This document shows, piece by piece, positions 24,165 through 35,009 of a DNA stretch of 64,000 bases. Each line of letters starts with the position of its first letter. The stretch's first letter is position 1. Below the pieces are notes generated by a model, which had not been told where the DNA came from, made no database searches, and worked only from the letters and a program-made list of their open reading frames with translations. The stretch comes from Cupriavidus respiraculi (GTDB lineage Bacteria > Pseudomonadota > Gammaproteobacteria > Burkholderiales > Burkholderiaceae): NCBI RefSeq assembly GCF_914271545.1, contig NZ_CAJZAH010000005.1, positions 186,001 through 250,000 on the forward strand. Reading direction: 5' to 3'. The translations under genes were made by a program, and so were the position numbers.

Positions 24165-25883
24165 TCAGAACTTCTCGAACGGGCCCAGGAAGCGCCACTG
24201 TCCGACCGGCAGGTCGCCCAGCACGATCCGGCCCATCCGCACGCGCTTCAGGCCCACCACCTTCAGGCCGACCTGTTCGCACATCCGGCGGATCTGGCGC
24301 TTCTTGCCCTCGCGCAGCACGAAGCGCAACTGCTCCTCGTTCTGCCAGCTCACCTTCGCGGGCTTCAGCGCTTCGCCATCGAGCGACAGGCCGTGGCGCA
24401 GCTTGTCCAGCAGCTCGGGGGGATAGACCTCCGAGATGTTGCGGTCCACCACGCCGTCCGGCGATTCCCACACGACGCGCACCAGGTATTCCTTCTCGAC
24501 ATTGGAGTCTTCGCCGATCAGGTGGCGGGCCACGCGGCCGTCCTGCGTCAGCACCAGCAGCCCGGTCGAATCGATATCGAGACGGCCGGCCGGCGCGAGG
24601 CTCTTGCGCTGCCACGGCGCGAAGCGCTTGCGCGTGGGGTCGTTCTCCCACTGGTTTTCCGGCGTGAACAGCGCGGCGGCGGGCTCGTAGCCGTCCTCGG
24701 CCTGGCCCGATACGTAGCCCACCGGCTTGTGCAGCAGCACGGTCACGCGCTCGCCCTGTTCCGAGCGCGCGGCTTGATGGATCTCGATGACGGCGTCGGG
24801 CGAGACGCGCGAACCCAGTTCGGTGACGGGCTTGCCGTCGACCAGGACCCAGCCGCGCGGGATCCACTCGTCGGCTTCGCGCCGCGAGCAGAGTCCGAGT
24901 TCCGACATGCGCTTGGAAAGGCGGACGAGGCCGTCGGTCGGAGCCTCGTCGTCGCGGGACGTCGCTGCGGGACGCACCGCCGCGGGTCGGGCCGGACGCT
25001 CGATGCGCTCGGATGGCTTCGGGGCGCGGCCCGGGCCACCGCCGTAACCGGAACGGGCCGGACGGACTTCGCCTTCGCTGCGCCGTGCCGGCGGACGGGT
25101 GTCGTCGCCATAGGGGCGCCGTGCTGGCGGACGGTCGTCGCCGCCGCGCTGGCGCGCGTAGGCGGCGCGGGCCTCATCGCCAAAGCTGCGGCGCTGCGGC
25201 GGGCGCTGGTCGTCGCCAAAGTTGCGGCGCTGGGGCGGACGCTGGTCGTCGCCAAAGCTGCGGCGCTGCGGCGGGCGCTGGTCGTCGCCAAAGCTGCGGC
25301 GCTGGGGCGGGCGCTGGTCGTCGCCAAAGCTGCGGCGCTGCGGCGGGCGCTGGTCATCGCCGAAGCTACGACGCTGCGGCGCACGTTGGTCATCGCCAAA
25401 GCTGCGGCGCTGCGGTGCACGCTCCTCGTCGCCAAAGCTGCGGCGCTGTGGCGGACGCTGGTCATCGCTGAAACTGCGGCGCTGCGGCGGGCGCTGATCG
25501 TCGCCAAAGCTACGACGCTGCGGTGCACGCTGGTCGTCGCCAAAGCTGCGGCGCTGCGGTGGCCGCTGGTCGTCGCCAAAACTGCGCCGTTGCTGCGGCC
25601 GCGATTCGTCGCCAGCGGCGCGCGCGCGCGGTGGCCGGCTGTCGCCCGTGCCTGCGGGGCGACCGGCGCCACCGGGGCCGTCCGGCTTGCGCGGCGCCTG
25701 CCGCTTCCCGGCCGCGGCCTTCTTGCCCTCGTTCGCTTTTCGGATGCCTTCTGCCACCGCCTGCACGCGCTTGCGGTTCAGGTCCGAGACCCGTACCGGA
25801 CGGGAGGTGCCGGTACGTGCGGGGCCGCCGTCGGCGGTCTTCAGGCCCAGGGTCTTGCGCTTGGGCTTATCGCTGTCGTTCAT
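24165..25883 (-). CDS. rluB: 23S rRNA pseudouridine synthase (RluB-like) with repetitive N-terminal extension
   Basis: RsuA/RluB/RluF-family synthase that isomerises a uridine in 23S rRNA; RluB (U2605) is the likely identity. The enzyme occupies only residues about 315-572: an S4 RNA-binding domain ([20 protein letters not shown]), then the catalytic domain with Asp436 in [12 protein letters not shown]. The first 315 residues are a basic, disordered extension holding twelve consecutive 12-residue repeats [12 protein letters not shown] (98-241). The E. coli enzyme is only about 290 residues, so the extension doubles the length. It is convergent with def and reads from near glnD. Confidence 0.9.
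   Translation of the reverse strand: MNDSDKPKRKTLGLKTADGGPARTGTSRPVRVSDLNRKRVQAVAEGIRKANEGKKAAAGKRQAPRKPDGPGGAGRPAGTGDSRPPRARAAGDESRPQQRRSFGDDQRPPQRRSFGDDQRAPQRRSFGDDQRPPQRRSFSDDQRPPQRRSFGDEERAPQRRSFGDDQRAPQRRSFGDDQRPPQRRSFGDDQRPPQRRSFGDDQRPPQRRSFGDDQRPPQRRNFGDDQRPPQRRSFGDEARAAYARQRGGDDRPPARRPYGDDTRPPARRSEGEVRPARSGYGGGPGRAPKPSERIERPARPAAVRPAATSRDDEAPTDGLVRLSKRMSELGLCSRREADEWIPRGWVLVDGKPVTELGSRVSPDAVIEIHQAARSEQGERVTVLLHKPVGYVSGQAEDGYEPAAALFTPENQWENDPTRKRFAPWQRKSLAPAGRLDIDSTGLLVLTQDGRVARHLIGEDSNVEKEYLVRVVWESPDGVVDRNISEVYPPELLDKLRHGLSLDGEALKPAKVSWQNEEQLRFVLREGKKRQIRRMCEQVGLKVVGLKRVRMGRIVLGDLPVGQWRFLGPFEKF
25161..25592. repeat. 36-bp in-frame tandem repeat, 12 copies, inside rluB
   Basis: Twelve head-to-tail 36-bp units encode [12 protein letters not shown] with few substitutions (RAP for RPP, SFSDD, NFGDD, GDEER, and a last degenerate unit GDEARAA). 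The near identity of the units at DNA level implies recent expansion by slippage or recombination, and copy number is likely to vary between strains. Confidence 0.92.
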
Positions 25884-25906
25884 ATCGTTGTCGCCGCGGT
25901 CCGGGC

Positions 25907-28540
25907 CTAGATGGCCAGCGCCGCGAGCAAATCCTGTTCAAGCTGCAGTTGCAATCGGTTGTCGGCGGCAAGACGGCTGCCGTCGACCAGAAACATGTCC
26001 TCGACGCGCTCGCCCAACGTGTTGATGCGCGCCGTATGGACGGAGATGCGGTGTTCGCCCAGCACGCGGGCGATAGCGTAGAGCAGGCCGGTGCGGTCGT
26101 TGGCGGACAGCGACAGCAGGTAGTACTGGCCGCGCTCGTCCGGGCGCAGGTCCACGCGCGGCTTGATCGGGAAGCTGCGCGACTGGCGCGACAGCCGGCC
26201 CTGCGCCGCCTCGGGCAGCGGCGCGGCGTGCTGCAGGCGTTCGCACAGCTCGTGTTCGACCAGCGCGATGATGTCGCGGTAGTCGCCGGTGATGCCGGGG
26301 TCGGTCACCTGGAAGGTATCCAGCGCGTAGCCGTGCCGGGTAGTGTGGATCTTGGCTTCCTGGATCGAGAAGCTCTTGCGCTCGAAATAGCCGCAGATGC
26401 GCGCGAACAGGTCTGGCTGGTCCTTGGCATAGACCGCGATCTGCAATCCTTCGCCGGCCGGCGAGATGCGCGCCTTGACCACCGGCACCGGGCTGTCCAC
26501 CTTGTTGTACAGGTGGCGCGTGAGCCAGGCGATATCGCGCGCGTCGTGGCGCAGGAAGAAGGCCACGTCCAGCTGCGCCCACAGCGGTTCGCCCAGCGCG
26601 GTGTCGAAGGTCATCAGCCGCAGCTGCGAGATGGTCTCGTCGCGGCGCTGCGCCCACAGCGAGTGCGGATCGACGCGCGCGCCGCCCAGCACGCGCAGGG
26701 TGATGCGGTACAGGTCTTCCAGCAGCTTGCCCTTCCAGGCGTTCCACACCTTGGGGCTGGTGCCGCGGATGTCGGCCACGGTCAGCAGGTACAGCGCGGT
26801 CAGGTAGCGCTCGTTGCCGACCACGCGGGCGAAGGCGTGCACGACCTCCGGGTCGGTCATGTCCTGCTTCTGCGCGACATGGCTCATCGTCAGGTGATGC
26901 TCGACCAGCCACGCGATCAGGTTGGTGTCCTCGCGCGCGATGCCGTGCTGGCGGCAGAAGCGCCGCGCGTCGGCGGTGCCCAGCTTGGAGTGGTCGCCGC
27001 CGCGGCCCTTGGCGATATCGTGGAACAGCGCCGCCACCCACAGCACCCACGGCTTGTCGAAGCTGGCCATCAGCTGGCTGCAGAACGGGAACTCGTGCGT
27101 GTGCTCGACGATGGCGAAGCGGCGCATGTTGCGCACCACCATCAGGATGTGCTGGTCCACGGTATAGACGTGGAACAGGTCGTGCTGCATCTGCCCGACG
27201 ATGCGCCGAAAGTTGATCAGGTAGCGGCCCAGCACGCTGGTCTGGTTCATCAGCCGCAGCGCGTGCGTGATGCCCTGCGGTTCCTGCACGATGGCGAGGA
27301 ACAGGCGGCGGTTCTCCGGATCGCGCCGCCAGCTCGCATTCATCACGGTGCGCGCGTTGTAGAGCCCCCGCAGCGTGCGCGGCGACAGGCCCTTGACGCC
27401 GGGCGTGCGCTCGTAGACCAGGAAGGTTTCGAGAATGGCGTGGGGCTCGCGCTCGTACAGGTCGTCGCTGGTGATCTCCAGCATGCCCTGGCGCTCGACG
27501 AAGCGTTCGTTGATCTGCCGCGTGACCGCCGACTCGCACGGAAACAGCATCGCCTCGATGTTCAGCAGCAGTACGCTGTTGAGCTGGGTGACCGCCTTGG
27601 CCGCCCAGTAGTAGCGCCGCATCAGCTGCTCGCTGGCGCGCTTGTTGTTGTTCTGCCGGTAGCCGAACGCCTCGGCCAGCGCCGTCTGGAGGTCGAAGAC
27701 GAGCACGTCCTGGCGCCGTCCCGCCACCAGGTGCAGGCGCGCGCGGATGGTCTTGAGCAGCCGCTCGTTGCGCGCCAGTTCCACCGCCTCGCGCTCGGTC
27801 AGCAGGCCCTTGTCCAGCAGTTCCTTCCAGCTATGGCCGAAGCCCGCGGCCTTGGTCATCCACAGGATCACCTGCAGGTCGCGCAGCCCGCCGGGGCTTT
27901 CCTTGGAGTTCGGCTCCAGCGAGTAGGGCGTGTCCTGGTACTTGGCGTGCCGCTGCCGCATTTCCAGCAGTTTGGCCTGGAAGAAGGCACGCGCGTCGAG
28001 CGCGGCGTCGTAGCGCGCGCGCAGCTCGGCGAACAGCGTGGCGTTGCCGGTCAGCAGGCGCGCCTCGAGCAGCGATGTGCGGATGGTGACGTCCTGCCGG
28101 GCCTCGCGGATGCAGTCCTCGACGGTGCGCACGGCGGAGCCGATCTCCAGCCCCAGGTCCCAGCACAGGCCGATGAATTTCTCCAGCCGCGACACGGTCT
28201 GCTGGTCGGGCTCGGCCGCCAGCAACAGCAGCACGTCGACGTCCGAGTAGGGGAACAGTTCGCCGCGTCCATAGCCGCCGACCGCCACCAGCGCCATGTC
28301 GCCGGGCAGGTCCAGCCCGCGCCACGCTTGTACCAGGGCGTCGTCGACCGCGCGGCTCAGGCGCGACAGCAGCGCGCCGACCGGACCGCCGGACTTGAAG
28401 GCGTCGAACAGCCGCTGCTTGTCGGCCTTCAGGCGGTCGCGTACACGTGCGGCGAGGAGGAGTTCGGGAGTCGTGTCCATGGTGGTCGGAGGCGCGTCCT
28501 GGGGTGCGTCGGTCGGTGCATTCACCGCGGGGTGGGCCAT
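25907..28540 (-). CDS. glnD: Bifunctional [protein-PII] uridylyltransferase / uridylyl-removing enzyme
   Basis: Glutamine sensor of nitrogen control: it uridylylates PII when glutamine is low and removes UMP when it is high. The 877 residues (E. coli 890) show the nucleotidyltransferase motif [15 protein letters not shown] (88-102) and an HD hydrolase domain near residue 505 ([15 protein letters not shown]). Two C-terminal ACT domains (about 690-760 and 800-877) bind glutamine. It follows map on the same strand after a terminator, and precedes rluB by 23 bp. Confidence 0.95.
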   Translation of the reverse strand: MAHPAVNAPTDAPQDAPPTTMDTTPELLLAARVRDRLKADKQRLFDAFKSGGPVGALLSRLSRAVDDALVQAWRGLDLPGDMALVAVGGYGRGELFPYSDVDVLLLLAAEPDQQTVSRLEKFIGLCWDLGLEIGSAVRTVEDCIREARQDVTIRTSLLEARLLTGNATLFAELRARYDAALDARAFFQAKLLEMRQRHAKYQDTPYSLEPNSKESPGGLRDLQVILWMTKAAGFGHSWKELLDKGLLTEREAVELARNERLLKTIRARLHLVAGRRQDVLVFDLQTALAEAFGYRQNNNKRASEQLMRRYYWAAKAVTQLNSVLLLNIEAMLFPCESAVTRQINERFVERQGMLEITSDDLYEREPHAILETFLVYERTPGVKGLSPRTLRGLYNARTVMNASWRRDPENRRLFLAIVQEPQGITHALRLMNQTSVLGRYLINFRRIVGQMQHDLFHVYTVDQHILMVVRNMRRFAIVEHTHEFPFCSQLMASFDKPWVLWVAALFHDIAKGRGGDHSKLGTADARRFCRQHGIAREDTNLIAWLVEHHLTMSHVAQKQDMTDPEVVHAFARVVGNERYLTALYLLTVADIRGTSPKVWNAWKGKLLEDLYRITLRVLGGARVDPHSLWAQRRDETISQLRLMTFDTALGEPLWAQLDVAFFLRHDARDIAWLTRHLYNKVDSPVPVVKARISPAGEGLQIAVYAKDQPDLFARICGYFERKSFSIQEAKIHTTRHGYALDTFQVTDPGITGDYRDIIALVEHELCERLQHAAPLPEAAQGRLSRQSRSFPIKPRVDLRPDERGQYYLLSLSANDRTGLLYAIARVLGEHRISVHTARINTLGERVEDMFLVDGSRLAADNRLQLQLEQDLLAALAI

Positions 28541-28582
28541 GGCTGCGTCGGGGTTTGCGGCGGTTGCGCCGGTTTGTCGCCC

Positions 28583-28613
28583 GCGAAAACAACAAGGGCG
28601 CCTGCCGGCGCCC
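28583..28613 (-). terminator. Terminator downstream of map
   Basis: Read on the minus strand, a 7-bp stem GGGCGCC/GGCGCCC (28596-28602 and 28607-28613) is followed by a T-rich TTGTTGTTTT run. It lies between the map stop and the glnD start. Confidence 0.65.
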
Positions 28614-28618
28614 GTTCG

Positions 28619-29437
28619 TCAGGCCGCGACCGGATCTGTCACGAAGGCGGGCGGGGCCTGCGTGCCGGCCGATACCGTCAGCACCTCGTAGCCGGTGTCG
28701 GTCACCAGCACGGTGTGCTCCCACTGCGCCGACAGGCTGCGGTCGCGGGTCTTCACCGTCCACTGGTCCGGCATGGTGCGGATGTCGCGCTTGCCGGCGT
28801 TGACCATCGGTTCGATGGTGAAGATCATGCCGGCCTGGATCTCCATGCCGGTGCCGGGACGGCCGTAGTGCAGGATCTGCGGGTCCTCGTGGAAGTTCTT
28901 GCCGATGCCGTGGCCACAGTATTCGCGCACGATCGAATAGCCGGCGCTCTCGGCATGCTGCTGGATGACGTGGCCGATATCGCCGAGGCGGGCGCCCGGT
29001 CGCACCTGGGCGATGCCCTTCCACATGCATTCGAAGGTGATCTGCGCGAGGCGCTTGGCCAGGATCGAGGCTTCGCCCACCAGGAACATGCGGCTGGTGT
29101 CGCCGTAATAGCCTTCCTTGGTGATGACGGTGATATCGAGGTTGACGGCGTCGCCGTTCTTGAGCACGCGGTCGCCCGGAATGCCGTGGCAGATCACGTC
29201 GTTGACCGAGGTGCAGATCGCGCCGGGGAAGGGCGGATAGCCCGGGGGCGCGTAATTGAGCGGCGCCGGCACGGTACCCTGCACGTCCCGCATGTAGGCA
29301 TGGCACAGGCGGTCCAGCTCGCCGGTGGTGACGCCCGGCTTGATGAAGGGCGTGATGTAGTCGAGGACTTCGGAGGCGAGCCGGCAGGCGACGCGCATGT
29401 TCGCGATGTCTTCGGCGGTCTTCAGGTGAATGCTCAT
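28619..29437 (-). CDS. map: Methionine aminopeptidase, type I
   Basis: Removes the initiator methionine after deformylation. The 272 residues (E. coli 264) contain all five metal ligands: Asp101, Asp113, His176, Glu209 and Glu240, plus His84 in the substrate pocket (NDVICHGIP). The ATG at 29437 gives the standard MSIHLKTAEDI start; the longer frame runs into the rpsB leader. It is divergent from rpsB, the common betaproteobacterial arrangement. Confidence 0.95.
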   Translation of the reverse strand: MSIHLKTAEDIANMRVACRLASEVLDYITPFIKPGVTTGELDRLCHAYMRDVQGTVPAPLNYAPPGYPPFPGAICTSVNDVICHGIPGDRVLKNGDAVNLDITVITKEGYYGDTSRMFLVGEASILAKRLAQITFECMWKGIAQVRPGARLGDIGHVIQQHAESAGYSIVREYCGHGIGKNFHEDPQILHYGRPGTGMEIQAGMIFTIEPMVNAGKRDIRTMPDQWTVKTRDRSLSAQWEHTVLVTDTGYEVLTVSAGTQAPPAFVTDPVAA

Positions 29438-29588
29438 GCTGCGGGGCGGGAATAAGTGACGCACTAGCCGCTGGCCAGGGCGGTATTCAAATGGCAAAGT
29501 GGGATTATCGCACCATCGGACGGGGGATGGCACCCGGCACCGCGCGGGCGCAGCCGCATGGCCCGGCGGCGGCGCGATGGAATGGTGC

Positions 29589-29618
29589 TTGAGCGAGTGT
29601 GGACTTTGTTGCTACAAT
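29589..29618 (+). promoter_or_regulatory. Promoter of the rpsB operon
   Basis: A -35 TTGAGC (29589-29594) and a -10 TACAAT (29613-29618) are spaced by 18 bp. Transcription would start near 29625, giving a leader of roughly 135 nt before rpsB. In E. coli such an rpsB leader carries autoregulation by S2; whether this one does cannot be seen. Confidence 0.7.
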
Positions 29619-29761
29619 CGCGGGCTGGCTTGGCGCCGACCGTGGTGGTCGCCGTCAGGTCCAGTGAAATCAATCAGTGAAATCGCAAGTCAGCCCATCC
29701 GGGGTGTTCCTTTTCAGGAATGTCGGGGCTGGCTTAAGACCAAACCCTATTGGAGAGCTTT

Positions 29762-30505
29762 ATGTCCGTCACCATGCGCGAAATGCTGGAAGCCGGTTGC
29801 CACTTCGGCCACCAGACCCGCTTCTGGAACCCCAAGATGGCTCCGTTCATCTTCGGCCATCGCAACAAGATCCACATCATCAACCTCGAAAAGACCCTGC
29901 CGATGTACCAGGACGCGCTGAAGTATGTGCGTCAGCTGGCGGCGAACCGGGGCACCATTCTTTTCGTGGGTACCAAGCGCCAGTCGCGTGAAATCCTCGC
30001 CGAGGAAGCCGGCCGCGCCGGCATGCCGTACGTCGATGCCCGCTGGCTCGGCGGCATGCTGACCAACTTCAAGACCGTCAAGATCTCGATCAAGCGCCTG
30101 AAGGACATGGAAGCCGCCAAGGAAGCCGGCGCGCTGGAAACCATGAGCAAGAAGGAAGCGCTGATGTTCGAGCGCGAAATGGACAAGCTGCAGAAGTCCA
30201 TCGGCGGCATCAAGGACATGGGCGGCGTGCCCGACGCCATCTTCGTGGTGGACGTCGGCTACCACAAGATCGCCGTGACCGAAGCCAACAAGCTGGGCGT
30301 GCCCGTGATCGGCGTGGTCGATACCAACCACTCGCCCGAAGGCATCGACTACGTGATCCCCGGCAACGACGACTCGAGCAAGGCCGTGGCCCTGTACGTG
30401 CGCGGCGTGGCTGACGCGATCCTGGAAGGCCGTGCCAATTCCGTGCAGGAAACGGTCGAGGCAGCCCGCGGCGGCGACGAGTTCGTCGAAGTCGAAGAGG
30501 CCTGA
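29762..30505 (+). CDS. rpsB: 30S ribosomal protein S2
   Basis: Small-subunit ribosomal protein, 247 residues (E. coli 241). The N-terminus [20 protein letters not shown] and the segments [17 protein letters not shown] and [12 protein letters not shown] are hallmarks of S2. The ATG at 29762 is preceded by TTGGAGAGC. The first gene of the classic rpsB-tsf-pyrH-frr block, it has a long leader and is followed by an intercistronic terminator, so S2 can be made in excess of EF-Ts. Confidence 0.98.
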   Translation: MSVTMREMLEAGCHFGHQTRFWNPKMAPFIFGHRNKIHIINLEKTLPMYQDALKYVRQLAANRGTILFVGTKRQSREILAEEAGRAGMPYVDARWLGGMLTNFKTVKISIKRLKDMEAAKEAGALETMSKKEALMFEREMDKLQKSIGGIKDMGGVPDAIFVVDVGYHKIAVTEANKLGVPVIGVVDTNHSPEGIDYVIPGNDDSSKAVALYVRGVADAILEGRANSVQETVEAARGGDEFVEVEEA

Positions 30506-30618
30506 GGCCCTCTCGCCCAAGGGACCCCATAGCGCATCAGGCAGCGAACGCTCGAACCGGGCCACAGGCAGGGACATCTTGCCGGTGAGCCATGCGTGGC
30601 CGGGGTCTCCGGCGACAG

Positions 30619-30649
30619 AAGGGGGCGCCATCCGACGCCCCCTTTTTTT
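30619..30649 (+). terminator. Intercistronic terminator/attenuator between rpsB and tsf
   Basis: A 9-bp stem (AAGGGGGCG with CGCCCCCTT, 8-nt loop) is followed by seven T. It sits inside the rpsB-tsf unit, as in E. coli where partial termination adjusts the S2:EF-Ts ratio. Confidence 0.8.
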
Positions 30650-30772
30650 GAATTGTTGTCATCCGCGGCAGGCATGCTTGAGCGCGGGTGAGGTTGAACA
30701 CCACTCAGCCGCCGTCCCGGCATTCGTACAGTCGTACAGGGGCGTCGGCGCGAACCATTCAAGGAGTGACAA

Positions 30773-31651
30773 ATGGCGGCAATTACCGCAAGCATGGTGG
30801 CTGAACTGCGCGCGAAGACCGACGCGCCGATGATGGAGTGCAAGAAGGCCCTGACCGAAGCCGACGGCGACCTGAACAAGGCCGAAGAGCTGCTGCGCGT
30901 CAAGCTGGGCAACAAGGCCAGCAAGGCCGCTTCGCGCGTCACCGCCGAAGGCGTGGTGGTGTCGTTCATCGAAGGCACCACGGGCGCGTTGGTCGAGCTG
31001 AACTGCGAGACCGACTTCGTCTCCAAGAACGACGACTTCCTGGCCTTCGCCGCCAAGGTGGCCGAGCTGGTCGCCAAGCAGAGCCCGGCCGACGTGGCCG
31101 CGCTGTCGGCGCTGGAAATCGACGGCGTGTCCGTCGAGGCGACCCGCACCGCGCTGATCGGCAAGATCGGCGAGAACATCGCGATCCGCCGCTTCCAGCG
31201 CTATGCCGACGGTGGCAAGCTGGCTGCCTACCTGCACGGCACCCGCATCGGCGTGATGGTCGAGTTCGACGGCGATGACGTCGCCGCCAAGGACGTGGCC
31301 ATGCACGTGGCCGCCATGAAGCCGGTGGCGCTGTCGGCCGCCGACGTGCCTGCCGAGCTGATTGCCAAGGAGCGCAGCATCGCCGAGCAGAAGGCCGCCG
31401 AGTCGAACAAGCCGGCCGACATCGTCGCCAAGATGGTCGAGGGTTCGGTCCAGAAGTATCTGAAGGAAGTGTCGCTGCTGAACCAGACCTTCGTGAAGAA
31501 CGACAAGCAGACCGTCGAGCAGATGCTCAAGGCCGCCAACACCACCGTCAAGGGCTTCACCCTGTACGTGGTGGGCGAGGGCATCGAGAAGCGCCAGGAC
31601 GACTTCGCCGCCGAAGTGGCCGCGCAGGTCGCCGCCGCGCAGAAGGGCTGA
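30773..31651 (+). CDS. tsf: Translation elongation factor Ts
   Basis: Nucleotide-exchange factor that regenerates EF-Tu-GTP. The 292 residues (E. coli 283) begin with a UBA-like domain ([20 protein letters not shown], the conserved TD.PMM.CK motif). The central dimerisation/core region follows with [15 protein letters not shown], the segment that inserts into EF-Tu. The ribosome-binding site AAGGAG (30761-30766) is 6 nt from ATG. Confidence 0.98.
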   Translation: MAAITASMVAELRAKTDAPMMECKKALTEADGDLNKAEELLRVKLGNKASKAASRVTAEGVVVSFIEGTTGALVELNCETDFVSKNDDFLAFAAKVAELVAKQSPADVAALSALEIDGVSVEATRTALIGKIGENIAIRRFQRYADGGKLAAYLHGTRIGVMVEFDGDDVAAKDVAMHVAAMKPVALSAADVPAELIAKERSIAEQKAAESNKPADIVAKMVEGSVQKYLKEVSLLNQTFVKNDKQTVEQMLKAANTTVKGFTLYVVGEGIEKRQDDFAAEVAAQVAAAQKG

Positions 31652-31702
31652 GCCTGAAGGCGGTGTGGTCCGGCGCGCAGATGGCGCCGGGCGGGGCCGC
31701 CG

Positions 31703-31708
31703 TATAAT
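31703..31708 (+). promoter_or_regulatory. Candidate -10 for pyrH-frr transcription
   Basis: A perfect TATAAT in the 284-bp tsf-pyrH gap, without a convincing -35. A start near 31715 would fall inside the adjoining hairpin at 31711-31736. Confidence 0.4.
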
Positions 31709-31710
31709 CC

Positions 31711-31736
31711 CGAGGGGCACCGCAAGGTGCCCCTCG
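31711..31736 (+). other. 11-bp hairpin with GCAA tetraloop, tsf-pyrH gap
   Basis: CGAGGGGCACC pairs perfectly with GGTGCCCCTCG around a GCAA (GNRA) loop. No T-run follows, so it is either a processing/stability element or a factor-dependent stop for tsf. The remaining 200 bp to pyrH hold no gene I can support. Confidence 0.6.
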
Positions 31737-31935
31737 ACGCAATGACAGTGCGCGCGGGGCGGCCATACCCGCTGCGCGCACGAGCCTGCTTTCGTCGTCG
31801 TCCGTTCCGACCGTACGTGGTGCCCCGAGGCAGCGCGGCGCGGCGCCGGGCGACGCGGAAAGCCGGCTTGGCCGGGGCGGCACGAGCGCCCGCGGCCGAC
31901 GTCCAGATCGAGAATTGAACCAGCCCGGGGTGAAA

Positions 31936-32646
31936 ATGCCAGCCTACAAGCGCGTCCTTCTGAAACTTTCCGGCGAGGCCCTGATGGGCGACGATGCCTT
32001 CGGCATCAACCGGTCCACCATCGACGGCATGGTCAACGACATTGCCGAGATCGTGAAGCTCGGCGTGCAGGTGGCGGTGGTGATCGGCGGCGGCAACATT
32101 TTCCGCGGCGTCGCGGGCGGCGCGGCCGGCATGGACCGCGCCACGGCCGACTACATGGGCATGCTGGCCACCATGATGAATGCGCTGGCGCTGCAGGACG
32201 CGATGCGCCACGCCAACGTCGAAGGCCGGGTCCAGTCCGCGCTGCGCATGGACCAGGTCGTCGAGCCCTATATCCGCCCCCGCGCCATCCGCCAGCTCGA
32301 GGAGGGCAAGGTGGTGATCTTCGCCGCGGGCACCGGCAATCCCTTCTTCACCACCGACACCGCCGCCGCGCTGCGCGGTGCCGAGATCGGCGCCGAGGTG
32401 GTGCTCAAGGCCACGAAGGTCGACGGCGTCTATACCGCCGACCCGAAGAAGGACCCCAGCGCGACGCGCTACACCACCATCAGCTTCGACGAGGCCATCT
32501 CGCGCAACCTGCAGGTGATGGACGCCACCGCCTTCGCGCTGTGCCGGGACCAGAAGCTGCCGATCAAGGTGTTCTCCATCGTCAAGCCGGGCGCGCTCAA
32601 GCGGGTCATCCTCGGCGAGGACGAAGGTACGCTGGTACACGTATAA
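31936..32646 (+). CDS. pyrH: Uridylate kinase (UMP kinase)
   Basis: Phosphorylates UMP to UDP, feeding pyrimidine nucleotide synthesis; hexameric in bacteria. The 236 residues (E. coli 241) have the amino-acid-kinase fold motifs [14 protein letters not shown] near the start, GGGNIFRG and the ATP/acceptor segment [15 protein letters not shown]. The ATG at 31936 is preferred to an in-frame TTG at 31915 because similarity starts at [14 protein letters not shown]. It lies in the conserved tsf-pyrH-frr order. Confidence 0.97.
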   Translation: MPAYKRVLLKLSGEALMGDDAFGINRSTIDGMVNDIAEIVKLGVQVAVVIGGGNIFRGVAGGAAGMDRATADYMGMLATMMNALALQDAMRHANVEGRVQSALRMDQVVEPYIRPRAIRQLEEGKVVIFAAGTGNPFFTTDTAAALRGAEIGAEVVLKATKVDGVYTADPKKDPSATRYTTISFDEAISRNLQVMDATAFALCRDQKLPIKVFSIVKPGALKRVILGEDEGTLVHV

Positions 32647-32755
32647 GCGCCGCCATGGCCGGCCACAGGGTGGCGGGCACAACGGCAAAGAGTAGAATGA
32701 TTTGTTTTCGATCCCGCGGGTCGGGATCATGGCTGTCAGATTTCCGGAGGTTATG

Positions 32756-33316
32756 ATGAGCGTCGCCGACACCAAGAAGAGCGCCGAGCAGAAGATGCAA
32801 AGGACCATCGAAGCGTTCAAGGCCGATCTGGCCAAGATCCGCACGGGTCGCGCCCACACGGGCCTGCTCGACCATATCCAGGTCGATTACTACGGCTCGC
32901 CGGTGCCCATCGGCCAGGTGGCCAACGTCGGCCTGGCCGATGCGCGGACCATCACGGTCCAGCCGTGGGAAAAGAAGATGGTGGGCGTGGTCGAGAAGGC
33001 CATTCGCGACAGCGACCTGGGCCTGAACCCGTCCACGATGGGCGAAGTCATCCGCGTGCCGATGCCCGCGCTGACCGAAGAGCGCCGCAAGGAACTGACC
33101 AAGGTCGTCAAGGCCGAGGGCGAGGGCGCCAAGGTGGCGGTGCGCAACCTGCGCCGCGATGCCAACGAGCAGCTCAAGAAGCTGGTCAAGGACAAGGCCA
33201 TTTCCGAGGACGACGAGCGCCGCGGTCAGGACGATGTCCAGAAGATGACCGACAAGTTCGTCGCCGAGATCGACCGCATGGTCGCCGAGAAGGACAAGGA
33301 GATCATGACGGTTTGA
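32756..33316 (+). CDS. frr: Ribosome recycling factor
   Basis: Works with EF-G to split post-termination ribosomes. The 186 residues (E. coli 185) match the family throughout: [30 protein letters not shown] and the C-terminal helix [17 protein letters not shown]. Two adjacent ATGs exist (32753 and 32756). CGGAGG at 32745-32750 leaves only 2 nt before the first but 5 nt before the second, so the second is chosen. Confidence 0.97.
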   Translation: MSVADTKKSAEQKMQRTIEAFKADLAKIRTGRAHTGLLDHIQVDYYGSPVPIGQVANVGLADARTITVQPWEKKMVGVVEKAIRDSDLGLNPSTMGEVIRVPMPALTEERRKELTKVVKAEGEGAKVAVRNLRRDANEQLKKLVKDKAISEDDERRGQDDVQKMTDKFVAEIDRMVAEKDKEIMTV

Positions 33317-33320
33317 AGCG

Positions 33321-33345
33321 TCGGGCGGCCCTTGCGGCCGCCCGA
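33321..33345 (+). other. Intercistronic hairpin between frr and uppS
   Basis: TCGGGCGGCC pairs perfectly with GGCCGCCCGA around a CTTGC loop, just after the frr stop. It lacks a T-run, so it is probably a weak attenuator or RNA-stability element. Confidence 0.45.
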
Positions 33346-33369
33346 GCGCGTCGCGCCGTCCCCATACCC

Positions 33370-34143
<774 letters not shown>

Positions 34144-34176
34144 CCTTTCCACCACCACTTCCGGGACCCGCAGCGC

Positions 34177-34998
34177 ATGCTCCTTACCCGTGTCATCACC
34201 GCCCTGTGCCTGTTGCTGCTGATCCTGCCGATCCTGTTCCTCGGCCCGCCGCCGGTGCTGGCCGGGCTGATGGCCGTGATCGTTGCCCTGGCCGGGTGGG
34301 AGTTCGGCAGGCTGATCGGGTTGCGCCGCTTCTGGCCCTATGTATACGGGCTGGCCTGCGTGATCGCGATGATTACGTGGCATGACCTGCCGGGGCGCCA
34401 CGCCATGCTGTGGCTGTTGCAGGCCGCCGTGGTCTGCTGGGGCATTGCCGTGATGCTGCTCTCCTGCGGCGTGCGCAAGCCTTCGCCGCTGATCTCCGTC
34501 GTGGTCGGCGTGATCGGTCTGATCATCCTGCCGGCCTTCGGCCATGCCACGCTGCTGCTGCGCGACCTGGGCATCGGCGTGCTGCTGTCGGTGGCCGTAC
34601 TGGTGTGGGCCGCCGATATCGGCGCCTATTTCGTCGGCAAGGCGATCGGCCGGCGCAAGCTGGCGCCGACCATCAGCCCGGGCAAGTCCTGGGAAGGCGC
34701 GCTGGGCGGCTGGGCATGCGCGCTGGTGGTGGCGCTGGTCCTGGCGACCACGCAAGTGTTCGCGCCGACCTGGTTCTCGCGCGTGGCCCAACATTCCGGC
34801 CTCGTCAGCGTGGTGCTCGTGGCGACCCTGCTGGTGGTGGCGAGCGTGGTCGGCGACCTGTTCGAGTCCCTGCTCAAGCGCCAGGTCGGCAAGAAGGACA
34901 GCAGCCGCCTGCTGCCGGGCCACGGCGGCGTGCTGGACCGCATCGACGCGCTGATTCCCGTGTTCCCGCTGGCCGCCCTGATTGCGTATTACCTGTGA
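34177..34998 (+). CDS. cdsA: Phosphatidate cytidylyltransferase (CDP-diglyceride synthase)
   Basis: Inner-membrane enzyme making CDP-diacylglycerol from phosphatidate and CTP for phospholipid synthesis. The 273 residues comprise about seven to eight hydrophobic segments. The family signature near the C-terminus (about residues 228-254) reads SLLKR...[17 protein letters not shown]. The stop overlaps a possible GTG start of dxr (GTGA), suggesting translational coupling. Confidence 0.95.
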   Translation: MLLTRVITALCLLLLILPILFLGPPPVLAGLMAVIVALAGWEFGRLIGLRRFWPYVYGLACVIAMITWHDLPGRHAMLWLLQAAVVCWGIAVMLLSCGVRKPSPLISVVVGVIGLIILPAFGHATLLLRDLGIGVLLSVAVLVWAADIGAYFVGKAIGRRKLAPTISPGKSWEGALGGWACALVVALVLATTQVFAPTWFSRVAQHSGLVSVVLVATLLVVASVVGDLFESLLKRQVGKKDSSRLLPGHGGVLDRIDALIPVFPLAALIAYYL

Positions 34999-35009
34999 AT
35001 TTGCCTGAT

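Noticed and set aside
25161-25592. Regular 36-bp repeat resembling a CRISPR array
   Set aside because: Units abut with no spacers and stay in frame with rluB, so it is a coding tandem repeat.
24165-25883. Possibility that the repeat arm belongs to a separate gene fused by error
   Set aside because: The frame is continuous without a stop from 25883 to 24165, and the arm's Arg/Pro/Gly-rich style continues smoothly into the linker before the S4 domain.
25523-29455. 1310-residue plus-strand open frame
   Set aside because: It lies antisense to rluB, glnD and map, all of which have complete conserved motifs; its composition is that of a shadow frame.
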